The notes beneath the pieces were generated by a model, which saw nothing but the letters and a program-made list of their open reading frames with translations, had not been told where the DNA came from and searched no databases. Positions 8,330-17,155 of a DNA stretch of 42,345 bases are shown here, in pieces. The position numbers were made by a program, and so were the translations under genes. The DNA is from Sedimentisphaerales bacterium (GTDB lineage: Bacteria; Planctomycetota; Phycisphaerae; Sedimentisphaerales; Anaerohalosphaeraceae). Within the stretch, counting starts at the first letter, position 1. Each line of letters opens with the position of its first letter. The stretch is taken from assembly GCA_016926155.1 (NCBI GenBank), contig JAFGPC010000156.1, forward strand, positions 1 to 42,345. The letters are read 5' to 3'.

Positions 8330-9994
8330 ATGACAGGGGTAAAAATTTGGATTGGTTCCTGGATCAAAGACCTGTTGATTCTGGTCTTTTTACTCATCGG
8401 CTTTGCCGTGGGATTTTCCATTCGACCCCTGTTTTCAGGTAATAGTGGCGTATCCCACACGGAGGAGGTTACCGAAAGCCAGACACAGACAATCTGGACT
8501 TGTTCCATGCATCCGCAGATTCGACGATATGAACCCGGTCTTTGTCCTATTTGTGAAATGGATTTAATCCCACTATCTCAAACGGAATCGGCACTGACCC
8601 AAATCGAACTATCGGAAGAAGCCGTCAAATTAATGGAAATACAAACCAGCCCCGTAGAACGAAAATTCATCACCTCCGAAGTGCGAATGGTTGGAAAAAT
8701 AGAATTTGATGAAACCCGGGTCAAGTCAATCACAACGTATGTCCCAGGGCGGATTGACCGGTTGTTTGTCGATTACACGGGCATTACGGTCCGTCAGGGT
8801 GATCATATGGTTGAGTTGTACAGCCCCGAATTGATCAGCGCCCAGGCTGAATTGCTCCAGGCCTTGAATCGGGTGCGCGATCTCTCGCCGGGATCGGCCG
8901 ACACAGTGCGTAATTCGGCCCAAACAAACCTGATCGCTTCCCGCGAAAAACTTGGTCTGTTAGGACTTACTGAAAAACAAATCGAACAGATCGAAAAAAG
9001 CGGGAAAGTTCTGGACCGTTTAACCATTTATGCCCCACGGGGAGGAATCATAATTGAAAAGAACGCCACAGAAGGGATGTATGTGCAAACCGGTACGCGG
9101 ATCTACACCATTGCAGACCTGTCACAGCTCTGGGTCAAGCTGGATGCATACGAATCGGATATGATGTGGCTTAGATATGGCCAGGAGGTGGAATTTACCA
9201 CGGAATCCTATCCCGGTGAGGTGTTCAAGGGCACAATCAGCTTTATCGATCCGGTGCTGAATGACCGCACGCGCACCGTCAAGGTCCGGGTGAATGTGCC
9301 CAATTTTGATGAGAAGCTTAAGCCCAATATGTTTGTTCGCGCCGTAGTACGGTCCCAAGTCGCTTCAGCGGGAAAAGTAATGGATCCGAGACTGGAGGGA
9401 AAGTGGATCTGCCCGATGCACCCGGAGATTGTCAAAGATCACGCCGGAACGTGTGACATCTGCAAGATGGATCTGGTTATCGCACATTCGATGGGTTATG
9501 TTTCCACCGGGGATTCTTTTGAGCCTCCTCTGGTGATCCCGACTTCGGCTGCGTTGATTACAGGCAAACGTACGGTTGTTTATACGTCCGATCCCAACAG
9601 TGAAACACCTACGTATCTACTGCGAGAAATCGTTCTGGGGCCCAGGGCGGGGGATTGGTATCTGGTGGAAAAAGGATTGCACCAAGGACAACAGGTGGTC
9701 ACCAATGGCAATTTTAAGATTGACTCGGAAATGCAGATTCGCGGCAAGATCAGCATGATGAATCCTACCCCGGATTCTATGCAGGAAGAGAGCCAGATGA
9801 CTACACTTGTTTCACGGAGCGAGCAGACAATCTGCCCCGTCATGGGCTTTGCTGTCAACAAAGACATCTTCATTGAATACCAGGGTAAGAAAATATACTT
9901 CTGTTGTGCAGGATGCGAGGAAAAATTTTTGGCGGAGCCGGAAAAGTATTTGACTAAGCTGCCTCAATTTCAAATCAATAGATCAGACAAGTAA
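8330..9994 (+). CDS. CusB-like RND periplasmic adaptor with two heavy-metal-binding domains and a C-terminal YHS domain
   Basis: The 554-residue protein has an N-terminal membrane anchor (about 14-31). A first heavy-metal-binding domain lies at 56-81 (TCSMHPQIRRYEPGLCPICEMDL). The membrane-fusion core follows with barrel-sandwich, hairpin and beta-barrel parts (about 90-345). A second heavy-metal-binding domain lies at about 356-383 (ICPMHPEI ... CDICKMDL), then a membrane-proximal region, and finally a YHS domain at about 500-545 (CPVMGFAVNKDIFIEYQGKK, CCAGCEEKF). CusB-type adaptors link the inner-membrane pump to TolC and pass Cu(I)/Ag(I) to the pump. Having HMBD domains on both sides of the core and a YHS at the end is richer in metal sites than classical CusB. 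Start supported by AAGGA upstream. Confidence 0.92.
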   Translation: MTGVKIWIGSWIKDLLILVFLLIGFAVGFSIRPLFSGNSGVSHTEEVTESQTQTIWTCSMHPQIRRYEPGLCPICEMDLIPLSQTESALTQIELSEEAVKLMEIQTSPVERKFITSEVRMVGKIEFDETRVKSITTYVPGRIDRLFVDYTGITVRQGDHMVELYSPELISAQAELLQALNRVRDLSPGSADTVRNSAQTNLIASREKLGLLGLTEKQIEQIEKSGKVLDRLTIYAPRGGIIIEKNATEGMYVQTGTRIYTIADLSQLWVKLDAYESDMMWLRYGQEVEFTTESYPGEVFKGTISFIDPVLNDRTRTVKVRVNVPNFDEKLKPNMFVRAVVRSQVASAGKVMDPRLEGKWICPMHPEIVKDHAGTCDICKMDLVIAHSMGYVSTGDSFEPPLVIPTSAALITGKRTVVYTSDPNSETPTYLLREIVLGPRAGDWYLVEKGLHQGQQVVTNGNFKIDSEMQIRGKISMMNPTPDSMQEESQMTTLVSRSEQTICPVMGFAVNKDIFIEYQGKKIYFCCAGCEEKFLAEPEKYLTKLPQFQINRSDK

Positions 9995-10028
9995 ATCAGT
10001 AAGTAAAAAATTCGGAAAGGAAAGAACA

Positions 10029-10589
10029 ATGAGTCGGAAAACAATCATGATCGCGGCAAGTCTGATCGCCATGGCATCCATGGCGGTGTTTGCATTACAG
10101 GGCTGCAGAGACAAGGAAGGGAACAGACAGGCCGATCACAGTGGAAGCGGAACAGCCGCCGCAGCAACAGTACAAACATCGTGTCCGGTCATGGCGGGCA
10201 ATCCCATCAATAAAAACATATCCATCGAGTATCAAGGGAAAAAGGTTTACTTCTGCTGTGCGGATTGTGTAGAAAAATTTAAAGCCGATCCGGCCAAGTA
10301 TGTCGTCAATCTCCCTCAGTTCAAAGATGCGGTCAAGGAAGTGGAGATGGCAGCAGACGATGCGAAAAAAACAATGAGCGGCATGGCCGATTCCATGGGA
10401 AAGATGGTCGCCGAGGTAATCGAGCAGAAGACCTGCCCGGTCATGGACGGCAATCTTATCAACAAAGAGTTGTTCATCGAGTATCAGGGGAAAAAAGTCT
10501 ACTTCTGCTGTCCCGGATGTGAAGAAAAATTCAAAGCCGATCCGGCCAAGTACGTCCTCAATCTTCCTCAGTTCAAGAAACCATTATAA
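10029..10589 (+). CDS. Lipoprotein with two YHS metal-binding domains
   Basis: The 186-residue protein begins with a signal peptide ending in a lipobox (FALQGC, Cys26), so it should be lipid-anchored in the periplasm. Two YHS domains follow, at about 51-98 and 136-184. Each has CPVM, an IEYQGKKVYFCC segment, a further Cys two residues after the CC pair, and KADPAKYVxNLPQFK. A short helical linker with an MADDAKKTMSGMADSMGKM-like stretch joins them. YHS domains are short cysteine-rich modules in copper ATPases and metal-resistance proteins. The natural reading is a periplasmic metal chaperone or sponge feeding the RND pump. It starts 34 bases after the adaptor, with AAGGAAAG as ribosome site, and is followed 12 bases later by the pump gene. 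Confidence 0.9.
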   Translation: MSRKTIMIAASLIAMASMAVFALQGCRDKEGNRQADHSGSGTAAAATVQTSCPVMAGNPINKNISIEYQGKKVYFCCADCVEKFKADPAKYVVNLPQFKDAVKEVEMAADDAKKTMSGMADSMGKMVAEVIEQKTCPVMDGNLINKELFIEYQGKKVYFCCPGCEEKFKADPAKYVLNLPQFKKPL

Positions 10590-10601
10590 GCTGGTATTTC
10601 C

Positions 10602-13600
10602 ATGCCGGACGATCTGATTATCACCAACGAAAAGCAGAGTCTGCTGGATAAGGTCATTGCGTTCTGTCTGACCAATCGTCTGGTTGTCGTTCTAGTTACC
10701 ACCGCGATGATTTTAGGCGGGATTGCCGCTGCGCCGTTCGACTGGGACATCGACTGGCTGCCTCGCAGTCCCGTTCCGGTCGATGCGATCCCGGATATCG
10801 GTGAAAACCAGCAGATTGTTTTCACCGAATGGATGGGCCGCAGTCCCCAAGATATTGAGGACCAGATCACCTATCCGCTCAGCGCTGCCTTAAGCGGTGT
10901 CCCTAAAGTCAAAAGCATCCGCGGCAACAGCATGTTCGGCTTTTCAAGCATCTATATTATCTTTGAAGAAGGGGCGGATTTTGACTGGTCCAGGGCTAAA
11001 TTAATCGAGCGACTCAATTCCTTGCCGGTCGGGACATTACCCGATGGAGTTCGACCGGCATTGGGGCCGGATGCGACCGCTCTCGGACAGGTGTTCTGGT
11101 ATACGCTGGAAGGGTATGATCCGGAGGGAAAACCCACCGGTGGATGGGATCCGCAGGAACTGCGATCCATCCAGGACTGGACAGTTCGCTACGCCTTACA
11201 ATCGGCCCAGGGAGTTGCTGAGGTTGCTTCGGTGGGCGGCTTCGTCAAGGAATATCAAATCGATGTCGATCCCGATGCCATGCGAACCGCGGCCATTACT
11301 CTTACCCATGTGTTTGGGGCGATTCGAGCATCCAACCGGGATGTTGGGGCACGAACCATTGAGATGAATAATGCCGAATATGTAATCCGGGGGATCGGTT
11401 TTATCAAATCACTGGAAGACCTGGAAAATGTAGTCCTGCGAGCCAGTGACAATGTGCCCATCCTCCTTAAGAACATAGCCCACGTCAGTTTGGGACCTGC
11501 CCTTCGTCGTGGGGCTCTGGATAAAGCCGGAGCGGAAGCGGTTGGGGGAGTGGTTGTCGTTCGATATGGTGAGAATCCACTCAAAGCCATTCAAAACGTC
11601 AAGGCCAAAATCGACGAAATTGCCCCCGGCCTGCCTAAAAAAACCCTAGCTGACGGAACTGTTAGTCAGGTTCGGATTGTTCCCTTCTACGACCGTACAG
11701 GTCTGATTTACGAAACCCTGGGAACACTGAATGATGCCCTCGGTCAGGAAATTATCGTCACGATCATTGTGGTGATGGTAATGCTGCGGCATATTCGCAG
11801 CAGCGCCCTGATTTCCGGCTTGCTGCCGCTGGCAGTGCTGGTTTGTTTTATCGCCATGCGTCTTTTTAAGGTAGACGCCAACATTGTAGCGCTGTCCGGA
11901 ATCGCCATCGCTATCGGCACGATTGTGGATATGGGAATCGTCATCTGTGAAAACATAGTACGTCATCTGGCTCAGAACGACGGGTCACAATCCCGACTGC
12001 GAATCGTTTATACCGCTTCCCGTGAGGTGGCATCTGCAGTCCTGACGGCCGTCTCCACGACGGTCGTAAGCTTCCTTCCCGTATTCACCATGACCGGCGC
12101 CGAGGGCAAGCTGTTTAAGCCGTTGGCGTACACCAAGACTTTCGCCCTTCTGGCCTCCGTTATCGTAGCGGTTACAATCATTCCGCCGCTTGCTTATACC
12201 CTGTATCGCAGCCGTAAGGATGTCGGTCATTCCGGCGTCCGGAAACATCCTCTCGCAAGTCTCCTGGACTATCTCCTGATTGGTATCGTATTGGTCATTC
12301 TGAGCAACTATTGGCGACCGCTGGGACCGGATCGAGGATTGATTCTGAATCTTATTTTTGTTGTGATCCTTCTCGGTGGGATCCTATTGCTGATGTACGT
12401 ATTACGCCGATTCTATACGCATATCCTGAGCTGGTGCCTGGATCATAAAATACTTTTTCTCTCGATTCCGACCGCTGTGGTTATCAGCGGAGCGCTGATC
12501 TGGCAATCGATGGGCAAGGAGTTTATGCCTGCACTCGATGAAGGCTCGTTTCTTTACATGCCCACAACGATGCCGCATGCTTCGATTGGAGAAGCCCTGG
12601 ACGTCCTGTCCAAGCTGGATACGGCAATCCAGTCGATCCCGGAGGTCGATCAAGTGGTCGGAAAGATTGGGCGTGTTGACAGCGCATTGGATCCGGCTCC
12701 GATCTCCATGGTCGAAACTGTCATCAACTACAAGCCAAAATACAAGACAAATCCTGACGGCCGGTTCGTCCTGGATGAAAACGGCAAGGTGATTCGGCAA
12801 TGGCGCGAAGGCATCGAGACGTCACAGGATATCTGGAACGAGATTGTCAAGGTTGCCCAATTGCCCGGAACGACCAGCGCGCCCAAATTGCAGCCGATTG
12901 AGACTCGACTCGTTATGCTGCAAACAGGAATGCGCGCCCCGATGGGAGTAAAGGTCAAAGGGCATGACCTGAAAATAATCGAAGAAGTCGGGCTCAAAAT
13001 TGAAGACTTGTTGAAACAAGTCGAGGGAGTCGAACCGATCGCCGTATTTGCCGACCGGATCATCGGTAAGCCATACCTGGAAATCCACATTGATCGAACC
13101 GCCATTGCTCGATATGGTCTTCGAATAGACGACGTACAAAACGTAATTGAAATTGCCATAGGCGGCAAACAGATAACCACAACCGTGGAAGGAAGAGAAC
13201 GGTATCCCGTGCGAGTACGTTATCCACGGGAGCTGCGGAGCGATCTCAACACGTTGGAACAAATATTGGTCCCTTCGGCTACCGGAGAGCAGGTTCCACT
13301 CCTGCAGCTTGCCGAAATCGAATATGTGCGCGGCCCTCAATCCATCAAAAGCGAAGATACGTTCCTTGTAGGATATGTACTTTTCGATAAGCAGCCCGGC
13401 TATGCGGAAGTCGATGTCGTACAGGCCTGTCGGCAATATCTGAAAGATAATCTCGATTCCGATCTGCCGCCGGGTATTCATTACGATTTCTCCGGGACCT
13501 ACGAAAATCAGATTCGTGCCCAGAAGACCCTGATGACGGTCATCCCGGCCGCTTTGTTTATGATCTTTTTGATTCTTTATTTTCAATTCAAAAAAGTGTC

Positions 13601-14102
13601 GATTACATTTCTCGTCTTCATCGGAGTGTTTGTGGCCTGGTCTGGCGGTTTTATGATGCTGTGGTTCTATGGACAGGACTGGTTTCTGAACTTCTCTCTG
13701 TTGGGAGTGAATCTACGTGAACTGCTCAATATTCACACATATAATCTCAGCGTAGCGGTTTGGGTGGGATTTTTGGCCTTGTTCGGCATCGCTACTGATG
13801 ACGGAGTGTTGATGGTAACCTATCTGAATCAGCGGTTTGCAGAGGAAAAACCGGATAGTATTGACAAAATCCGTAAAGCGACCATAATCGCAGCGTCCAA
13901 ACGTGTCCGACCGGCTTTGATGACCACCGCTACTACGATTCTGGCTTTATTGCCGGTACTGACCAGCACCGGCCGCGGTTCGGATGTTATGGTGCCGATG
14001 GCGATTCCCTCGTTCGGAGGGATGACCATCGAGATTCTGACGATTTTTTTAACACCTGTTCTCTATTGCTTGCTCAAGGAGTTTCGCGCCGGTAAATTAT
14101 AA
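10602..14102 (+). CDS. cusA: CusA/CzcA-family heavy-metal RND efflux pump
   Basis: At 1166 residues this is a full RND permease with 12 or more membrane helices and two large periplasmic loops. Family marks include DWDIDWLPRSPVPVDAIPDI near the N-terminus, the GTIVDMGIVICENIVRHL helix with the proton-relay Asp, the porter segment MPALDEGSFLYMPTTMPHAS, and TRLVMLQTGMRAPMGVKVKG, which lies where CusA has a substrate methionine. Two stretches look longer than in E. coli CusA: two extra hydrophobic segments at about 550-610, and an insertion before the late helix IATDDGVLMVTYLNQRF. The pump would export Cu(I)/Ag(I) or divalent metals by proton exchange. The surrounding YHS and HMBD proteins favour a soft metal. 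The gene closes the cluster and faces the Gfo/Idh gene end to end. Confidence 0.93.
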   Translation: MPDDLIITNEKQSLLDKVIAFCLTNRLVVVLVTTAMILGGIAAAPFDWDIDWLPRSPVPVDAIPDIGENQQIVFTEWMGRSPQDIEDQITYPLSAALSGVPKVKSIRGNSMFGFSSIYIIFEEGADFDWSRAKLIERLNSLPVGTLPDGVRPALGPDATALGQVFWYTLEGYDPEGKPTGGWDPQELRSIQDWTVRYALQSAQGVAEVASVGGFVKEYQIDVDPDAMRTAAITLTHVFGAIRASNRDVGARTIEMNNAEYVIRGIGFIKSLEDLENVVLRASDNVPILLKNIAHVSLGPALRRGALDKAGAEAVGGVVVVRYGENPLKAIQNVKAKIDEIAPGLPKKTLADGTVSQVRIVPFYDRTGLIYETLGTLNDALGQEIIVTIIVVMVMLRHIRSSALISGLLPLAVLVCFIAMRLFKVDANIVALSGIAIAIGTIVDMGIVICENIVRHLAQNDGSQSRLRIVYTASREVASAVLTAVSTTVVSFLPVFTMTGAEGKLFKPLAYTKTFALLASVIVAVTIIPPLAYTLYRSRKDVGHSGVRKHPLASLLDYLLIGIVLVILSNYWRPLGPDRGLILNLIFVVILLGGILLLMYVLRRFYTHILSWCLDHKILFLSIPTAVVISGALIWQSMGKEFMPALDEGSFLYMPTTMPHASIGEALDVLSKLDTAIQSIPEVDQVVGKIGRVDSALDPAPISMVETVINYKPKYKTNPDGRFVLDENGKVIRQWREGIETSQDIWNEIVKVAQLPGTTSAPKLQPIETRLVMLQTGMRAPMGVKVKGHDLKIIEEVGLKIEDLLKQVEGVEPIAVFADRIIGKPYLEIHIDRTAIARYGLRIDDVQNVIEIAIGGKQITTTVEGRERYPVRVRYPRELRSDLNTLEQILVPSATGEQVPLLQLAEIEYVRGPQSIKSEDTFLVGYVLFDKQPGYAEVDVVQACRQYLKDNLDSDLPPGIHYDFSGTYENQIRAQKTLMTVIPAALFMIFLILYFQFKKVSITFLVFIGVFVAWSGGFMMLWFYGQDWFLNFSLLGVNLRELLNIHTYNLSVAVWVGFLALFGIATDDGVLMVTYLNQRFAEEKPDSIDKIRKATIIAASKRVRPALMTTATTILALLPVLTSTGRGSDVMVPMAIPSFGGMTIEILTIFLTPVLYCLLKEFRAGKL

Positions 14103-14138
14103 AAAAAGGCGAGCCCCGATTTTTATTCATATCACTGG

Positions 14139-15488
14139 TTATAACGTCCAGCCCTCTCGATACGGCGGATTCAGATATTTGTTGGCTTCGTCATTATTCG
14201 TAAATTTCATGTTCGGACCGTCCCATTCGAGTTTTTGACCGAGCATCTTCATGGCGACAATGCCAAGCTGGGCTAGTTCTGTGAGCGGACCGCCATAATC
14301 AAAGTTGGATCCGGCTTTCCCACCCTCTTTTACGGCACGGAGCCAGTCCTGATGATGGCCGGGAACACGGGGGATCGTCTCCTCTGGTCGTTTATATGCC
14401 CGCATCGCCGGTTCCGGAATAATTCGTACGCCACTCGCTCCATGAGAATCATATTGAATAGTACCCTTATCACCATACACAACCGCTCCTGTATCTGGAT
14501 CTTTTCGGCCTACTTCGAGCATCTTCGGGCGGGGAATACGCCGCTGTCCTGAAAACCAGAACAGCGTTACGGGTTTACGGTCACCTTTGGCGGCAAATTC
14601 AAATTTTACGGTATCACCGGGCGGATATGTATCTCTATGTTTTCTCGGATTCCAGCCATCCGCTTGGGCCTGTACACTCACGGGCGATCCCAAGTCAAGC
14701 GCCCAGAAGACCGGATCGACCACATGGCAGATCCAGTCGCCAATGGTGCCCGATCCAAAGGGGGTCCAGCTCCTCCAGCTACCGGGCAGATAGATGGGAT
14801 TGTACCGACGCCATGGAGCCGGGCCCAGCCAGAGGTCCCAGTTCAGCTCCCTGGGAACCTCATGTTCTTCCCCCACACGCGAGAGTTGATTCATTCGGCT
14901 GTTGTTCGCATTGCAGCCGGCATGAATCGTATGGACATCGCCGATCGCTCCATCCCAGATCCACTCGCAGAAGGTACGAATCGTATTGTAGGAATGTCCC
15001 TGATTGCCAAGCTGGGTTACCACGTTATGCTCGCGGGCGGCCTTCATCAGGGCACGAATCTCATAGACTGAATGGGCCAGCGGTTTTTCACAATATACGT
15101 GCTTACCTCGCTTAATCGCTGCCATGGCCGCTACGGCATGCGTGTGATCCGGCGTGGAAACGCAAACCGCGTCAATCTTGTCTTCCATCTCATCAAACAT
15201 CTTGCGAAAGTCCCGATACTGTTTAGCATCCGGAAACTGTTCAAACGCTCCCCCGGCACGACGGAGATCGACATCGCACAAGGCCACTGTATTTTCTCCC
15301 TTGCATCCATCAAGCTGCGCCCCACCCCGACCGCTGATGCCGATATGGGCAATATTGAGCTTGTCACTGGGGGCCGCATGAGCCACTCCGCCAAGGATGT
15401 GCCTTGGAACCACTGTAAAGGCGGCGATACTACCTGCAGTGTTAGAAAGAAATGTCCGTCTGGAAATACCACCAATCTTTTTCCTCAT
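14139..15488 (-). CDS. Tat-exported Gfo/Idh/MocA-family oxidoreductase
   Basis: The protein opens with a twin-arginine signal (GISRRTFLSNTAGSIAAFTV), followed by a Rossmann fold with the dinucleotide loop GISGRGGAQLDGC and the family motif EKPLAHSVYEIRALMKAAREH. The C-terminal substrate-binding half has the WLGPAPWRRYNPIYLPGSWR signature of planctomycete paralogues. Members use tightly bound NAD(P) on sugars or cyclitols; the Tat signal implies export with cofactor bound. I chose ATG 15488, which has GGAG seven bases upstream. A GTG at 15509 would add seven residues without a better site. It follows the sulfatase and the GH36-like gene on the same strand, consistent with a polysaccharide-use unit. 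Confidence 0.9.
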   Translation of the reverse strand: MRKKIGGISRRTFLSNTAGSIAAFTVVPRHILGGVAHAAPSDKLNIAHIGISGRGGAQLDGCKGENTVALCDVDLRRAGGAFEQFPDAKQYRDFRKMFDEMEDKIDAVCVSTPDHTHAVAAMAAIKRGKHVYCEKPLAHSVYEIRALMKAAREHNVVTQLGNQGHSYNTIRTFCEWIWDGAIGDVHTIHAGCNANNSRMNQLSRVGEEHEVPRELNWDLWLGPAPWRRYNPIYLPGSWRSWTPFGSGTIGDWICHVVDPVFWALDLGSPVSVQAQADGWNPRKHRDTYPPGDTVKFEFAAKGDRKPVTLFWFSGQRRIPRPKMLEVGRKDPDTGAVVYGDKGTIQYDSHGASGVRIIPEPAMRAYKRPEETIPRVPGHHQDWLRAVKEGGKAGSNFDYGGPLTELAQLGIVAMKMLGQKLEWDGPNMKFTNNDEANKYLNPPYREGWTL

Positions 15489-15633
15489 ACCAAATCTCCA
15501 AGCTAGCACTTATCGCTTCTAACCAGCATTATTCATCCGTTCCTCTATAGACGGTTCCCAGCAATTATATATTGCAGACAGGATGATTGCAACGGTCGGC
15601 AGCGGGCAATCCTTTATTGTGTATAAGCCTCGA

Positions 15634-17127
15634 TCAGCCGGATGAAGGCATATAAAGCGGATTTCTTTTCGGTATTTTTGCCCCGATGGATTGCAACCAA
15701 GCCTGTAATCGAGAATCAAGCTGCTTTACCTTTTCAGGCATTTTCTCCGATAGATCCTTTTTTTCGGAAAGGTCCTGTTGGAGGTTAAACAGCTCAAATT
15801 GCTTTCCTTGATAATGTTTTATCAGCTTCCAATCGCCCTGGCGGATAATGCTGTAGGGAACGACATCGTTGCCGCGATAATGTGGGAAGTGCCAAAACAG
15901 AGCATCTCGTTGAAGACTTCCTTTTTGTGTCAACAATGGCACAAGGCTTTCTCCATCAATCGGGCGATCTTTTGGAATATCCACACTGGCTACCTGACAG
16001 ACGGTGGGAAGGAAATCGATGCTGGTCACAGGTTCACTGGATATGAAGCCGGCTCTGATTTTTCCGGTCCAGCGTATGATCAGAGGTACCCGTATTCCTC
16101 CTTCATACGGATATCCTTTGCCCTGCCGCAGGGGCAGGTTACTCGTCGCAGCCCAGGGCCCGCGCCCCGCCAGTCCGCCATTGTCAGAGGTGAAAATGAT
16201 CATCGTGTCCCCCGAAAGCCCAAGTCTGTCAAGCACATCGAGCACCTTGCCCAGGGCCATATCCACACTTTCGATCATGGCAGCATAGATCGGATTTTTC
16301 TGATTTGTCGTCTTTCTGGTTTTATATTTCTCAAACAGATTCTCGCGAGCCTGTAATGGGGTATGTACCGCATAATGAGCCAGATACAGGAAAAAAGGTT
16401 GATCTTTGTGTCGTTGGATAAAATCTACAGCCTCGTCGGCTTCTCGATCCGTCAGATATTCTCCCTCCTTTCGCGGAGTCAAAGTAGAAATGCTTCCCTG
16501 GCTGCGGCGATGATAGGGATCGTAATACGTGGGGGGTTGACCAAAATCACATCCGCCAATATTAATATCAAAACCCTGCTTGTCCGGATACCAGTCGTCA
16601 GCGCCGAGATGCCACTTTCCGATGTGGCAGGACACATATCCGGCCGGTTTAATTGCCTCTGGAATCGTGATCTCCTCCAGTTCCATCCACAGAGCATTCC
16701 TGGGTGTCAGCAAGGGCATATCGGGTCGTCCCGCAAAATCATACCCACCGGGATTCTTCTTGTCGGCAGGAATCGTCCCACCCTGAAACCGGGAAATAAT
16801 CCAGTCGGTTATTCCCAGACGAGCCGGGTAGCGGCCGGTCATCAATGCGGCTCTCGTCGGGGAACATACTGCACTGGCGGCATAGGCATCGGTAAACTTT
16901 ATACCTTCACGACACAGCCGATCTATGTTGGGAGTCAGATAGTATTGACTTCCATAACAGGCGGCATCGGTCCATCCCATGTCATCGACCAAAATCAGGA
17001 TGACATTGGGTTTTCGTTTTTCCGAAGCTTTACAAAGATCCGGCAGAAAAGCAGACACCGTAAATGCTGCTATCCCGCCGACAAGCAATTTCAAAAAGGT
17101 TCTGCGATTTAAAACAGATGTTTTCAT
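15634..17127 (-). CDS. Exported sulfatase (arylsulfatase family)
   Basis: The 497-residue protein has a Tat-like leader (NRRTFLKLLVGGIAAFTV). It then has the metal-binding LILVDDMGW segment and the sulfatase signature CSPTRAALMTGR with Cys88. In this family that cysteine becomes the catalytic formylglycine. Further marks are IGKWHLGA and the metal-site segment FTSDNGG. Length is normal for the S1 family. Substrate is probably a sulfated polysaccharide, judged from the neighbours (a GH36-like lipoprotein 29 bases upstream and Gfo/Idh downstream). No formylglycine-generating enzyme or anaerobic sulfatase maturase gene is in the window. The ATG at 17127 is preferred over an in-frame TTG at 17136; neither has a strong ribosome site, which fits translational coupling to the upstream gene. 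Confidence 0.92.
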   Translation of the reverse strand: MKTSVLNRRTFLKLLVGGIAAFTVSAFLPDLCKASEKRKPNVILILVDDMGWTDAACYGSQYYLTPNIDRLCREGIKFTDAYAASAVCSPTRAALMTGRYPARLGITDWIISRFQGGTIPADKKNPGGYDFAGRPDMPLLTPRNALWMELEEITIPEAIKPAGYVSCHIGKWHLGADDWYPDKQGFDINIGGCDFGQPPTYYDPYHRRSQGSISTLTPRKEGEYLTDREADEAVDFIQRHKDQPFFLYLAHYAVHTPLQARENLFEKYKTRKTTNQKNPIYAAMIESVDMALGKVLDVLDRLGLSGDTMIIFTSDNGGLAGRGPWAATSNLPLRQGKGYPYEGGIRVPLIIRWTGKIRAGFISSEPVTSIDFLPTVCQVASVDIPKDRPIDGESLVPLLTQKGSLQRDALFWHFPHYRGNDVVPYSIIRQGDWKLIKHYQGKQFELFNLQQDLSEKKDLSEKMPEKVKQLDSRLQAWLQSIGAKIPKRNPLYMPSSG

Positions 17128-17155
17128 GGATTTCAAGACAATAAGGCTATATGAT

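Noticed and set aside
12822-13586. 254-codon minus-strand frame inside the CusA-like gene
   Set aside because: Antisense to a well-supported RND pump; composition is that of a shadow frame.
14103-14138. A/T-flanked GGCGAGCC segment between the convergent cusA-like and Gfo/Idh genes as a two-way terminator
   Set aside because: The possible stem is only three bases around a two-base loop, or needs a bulge, so no stable hairpin can be supported.
16363-17112. 249-codon + strand frame opposite the sulfatase
   Set aside because: Antisense to a gene with an intact sulfatase signature; no ribosome site or recognised domain.
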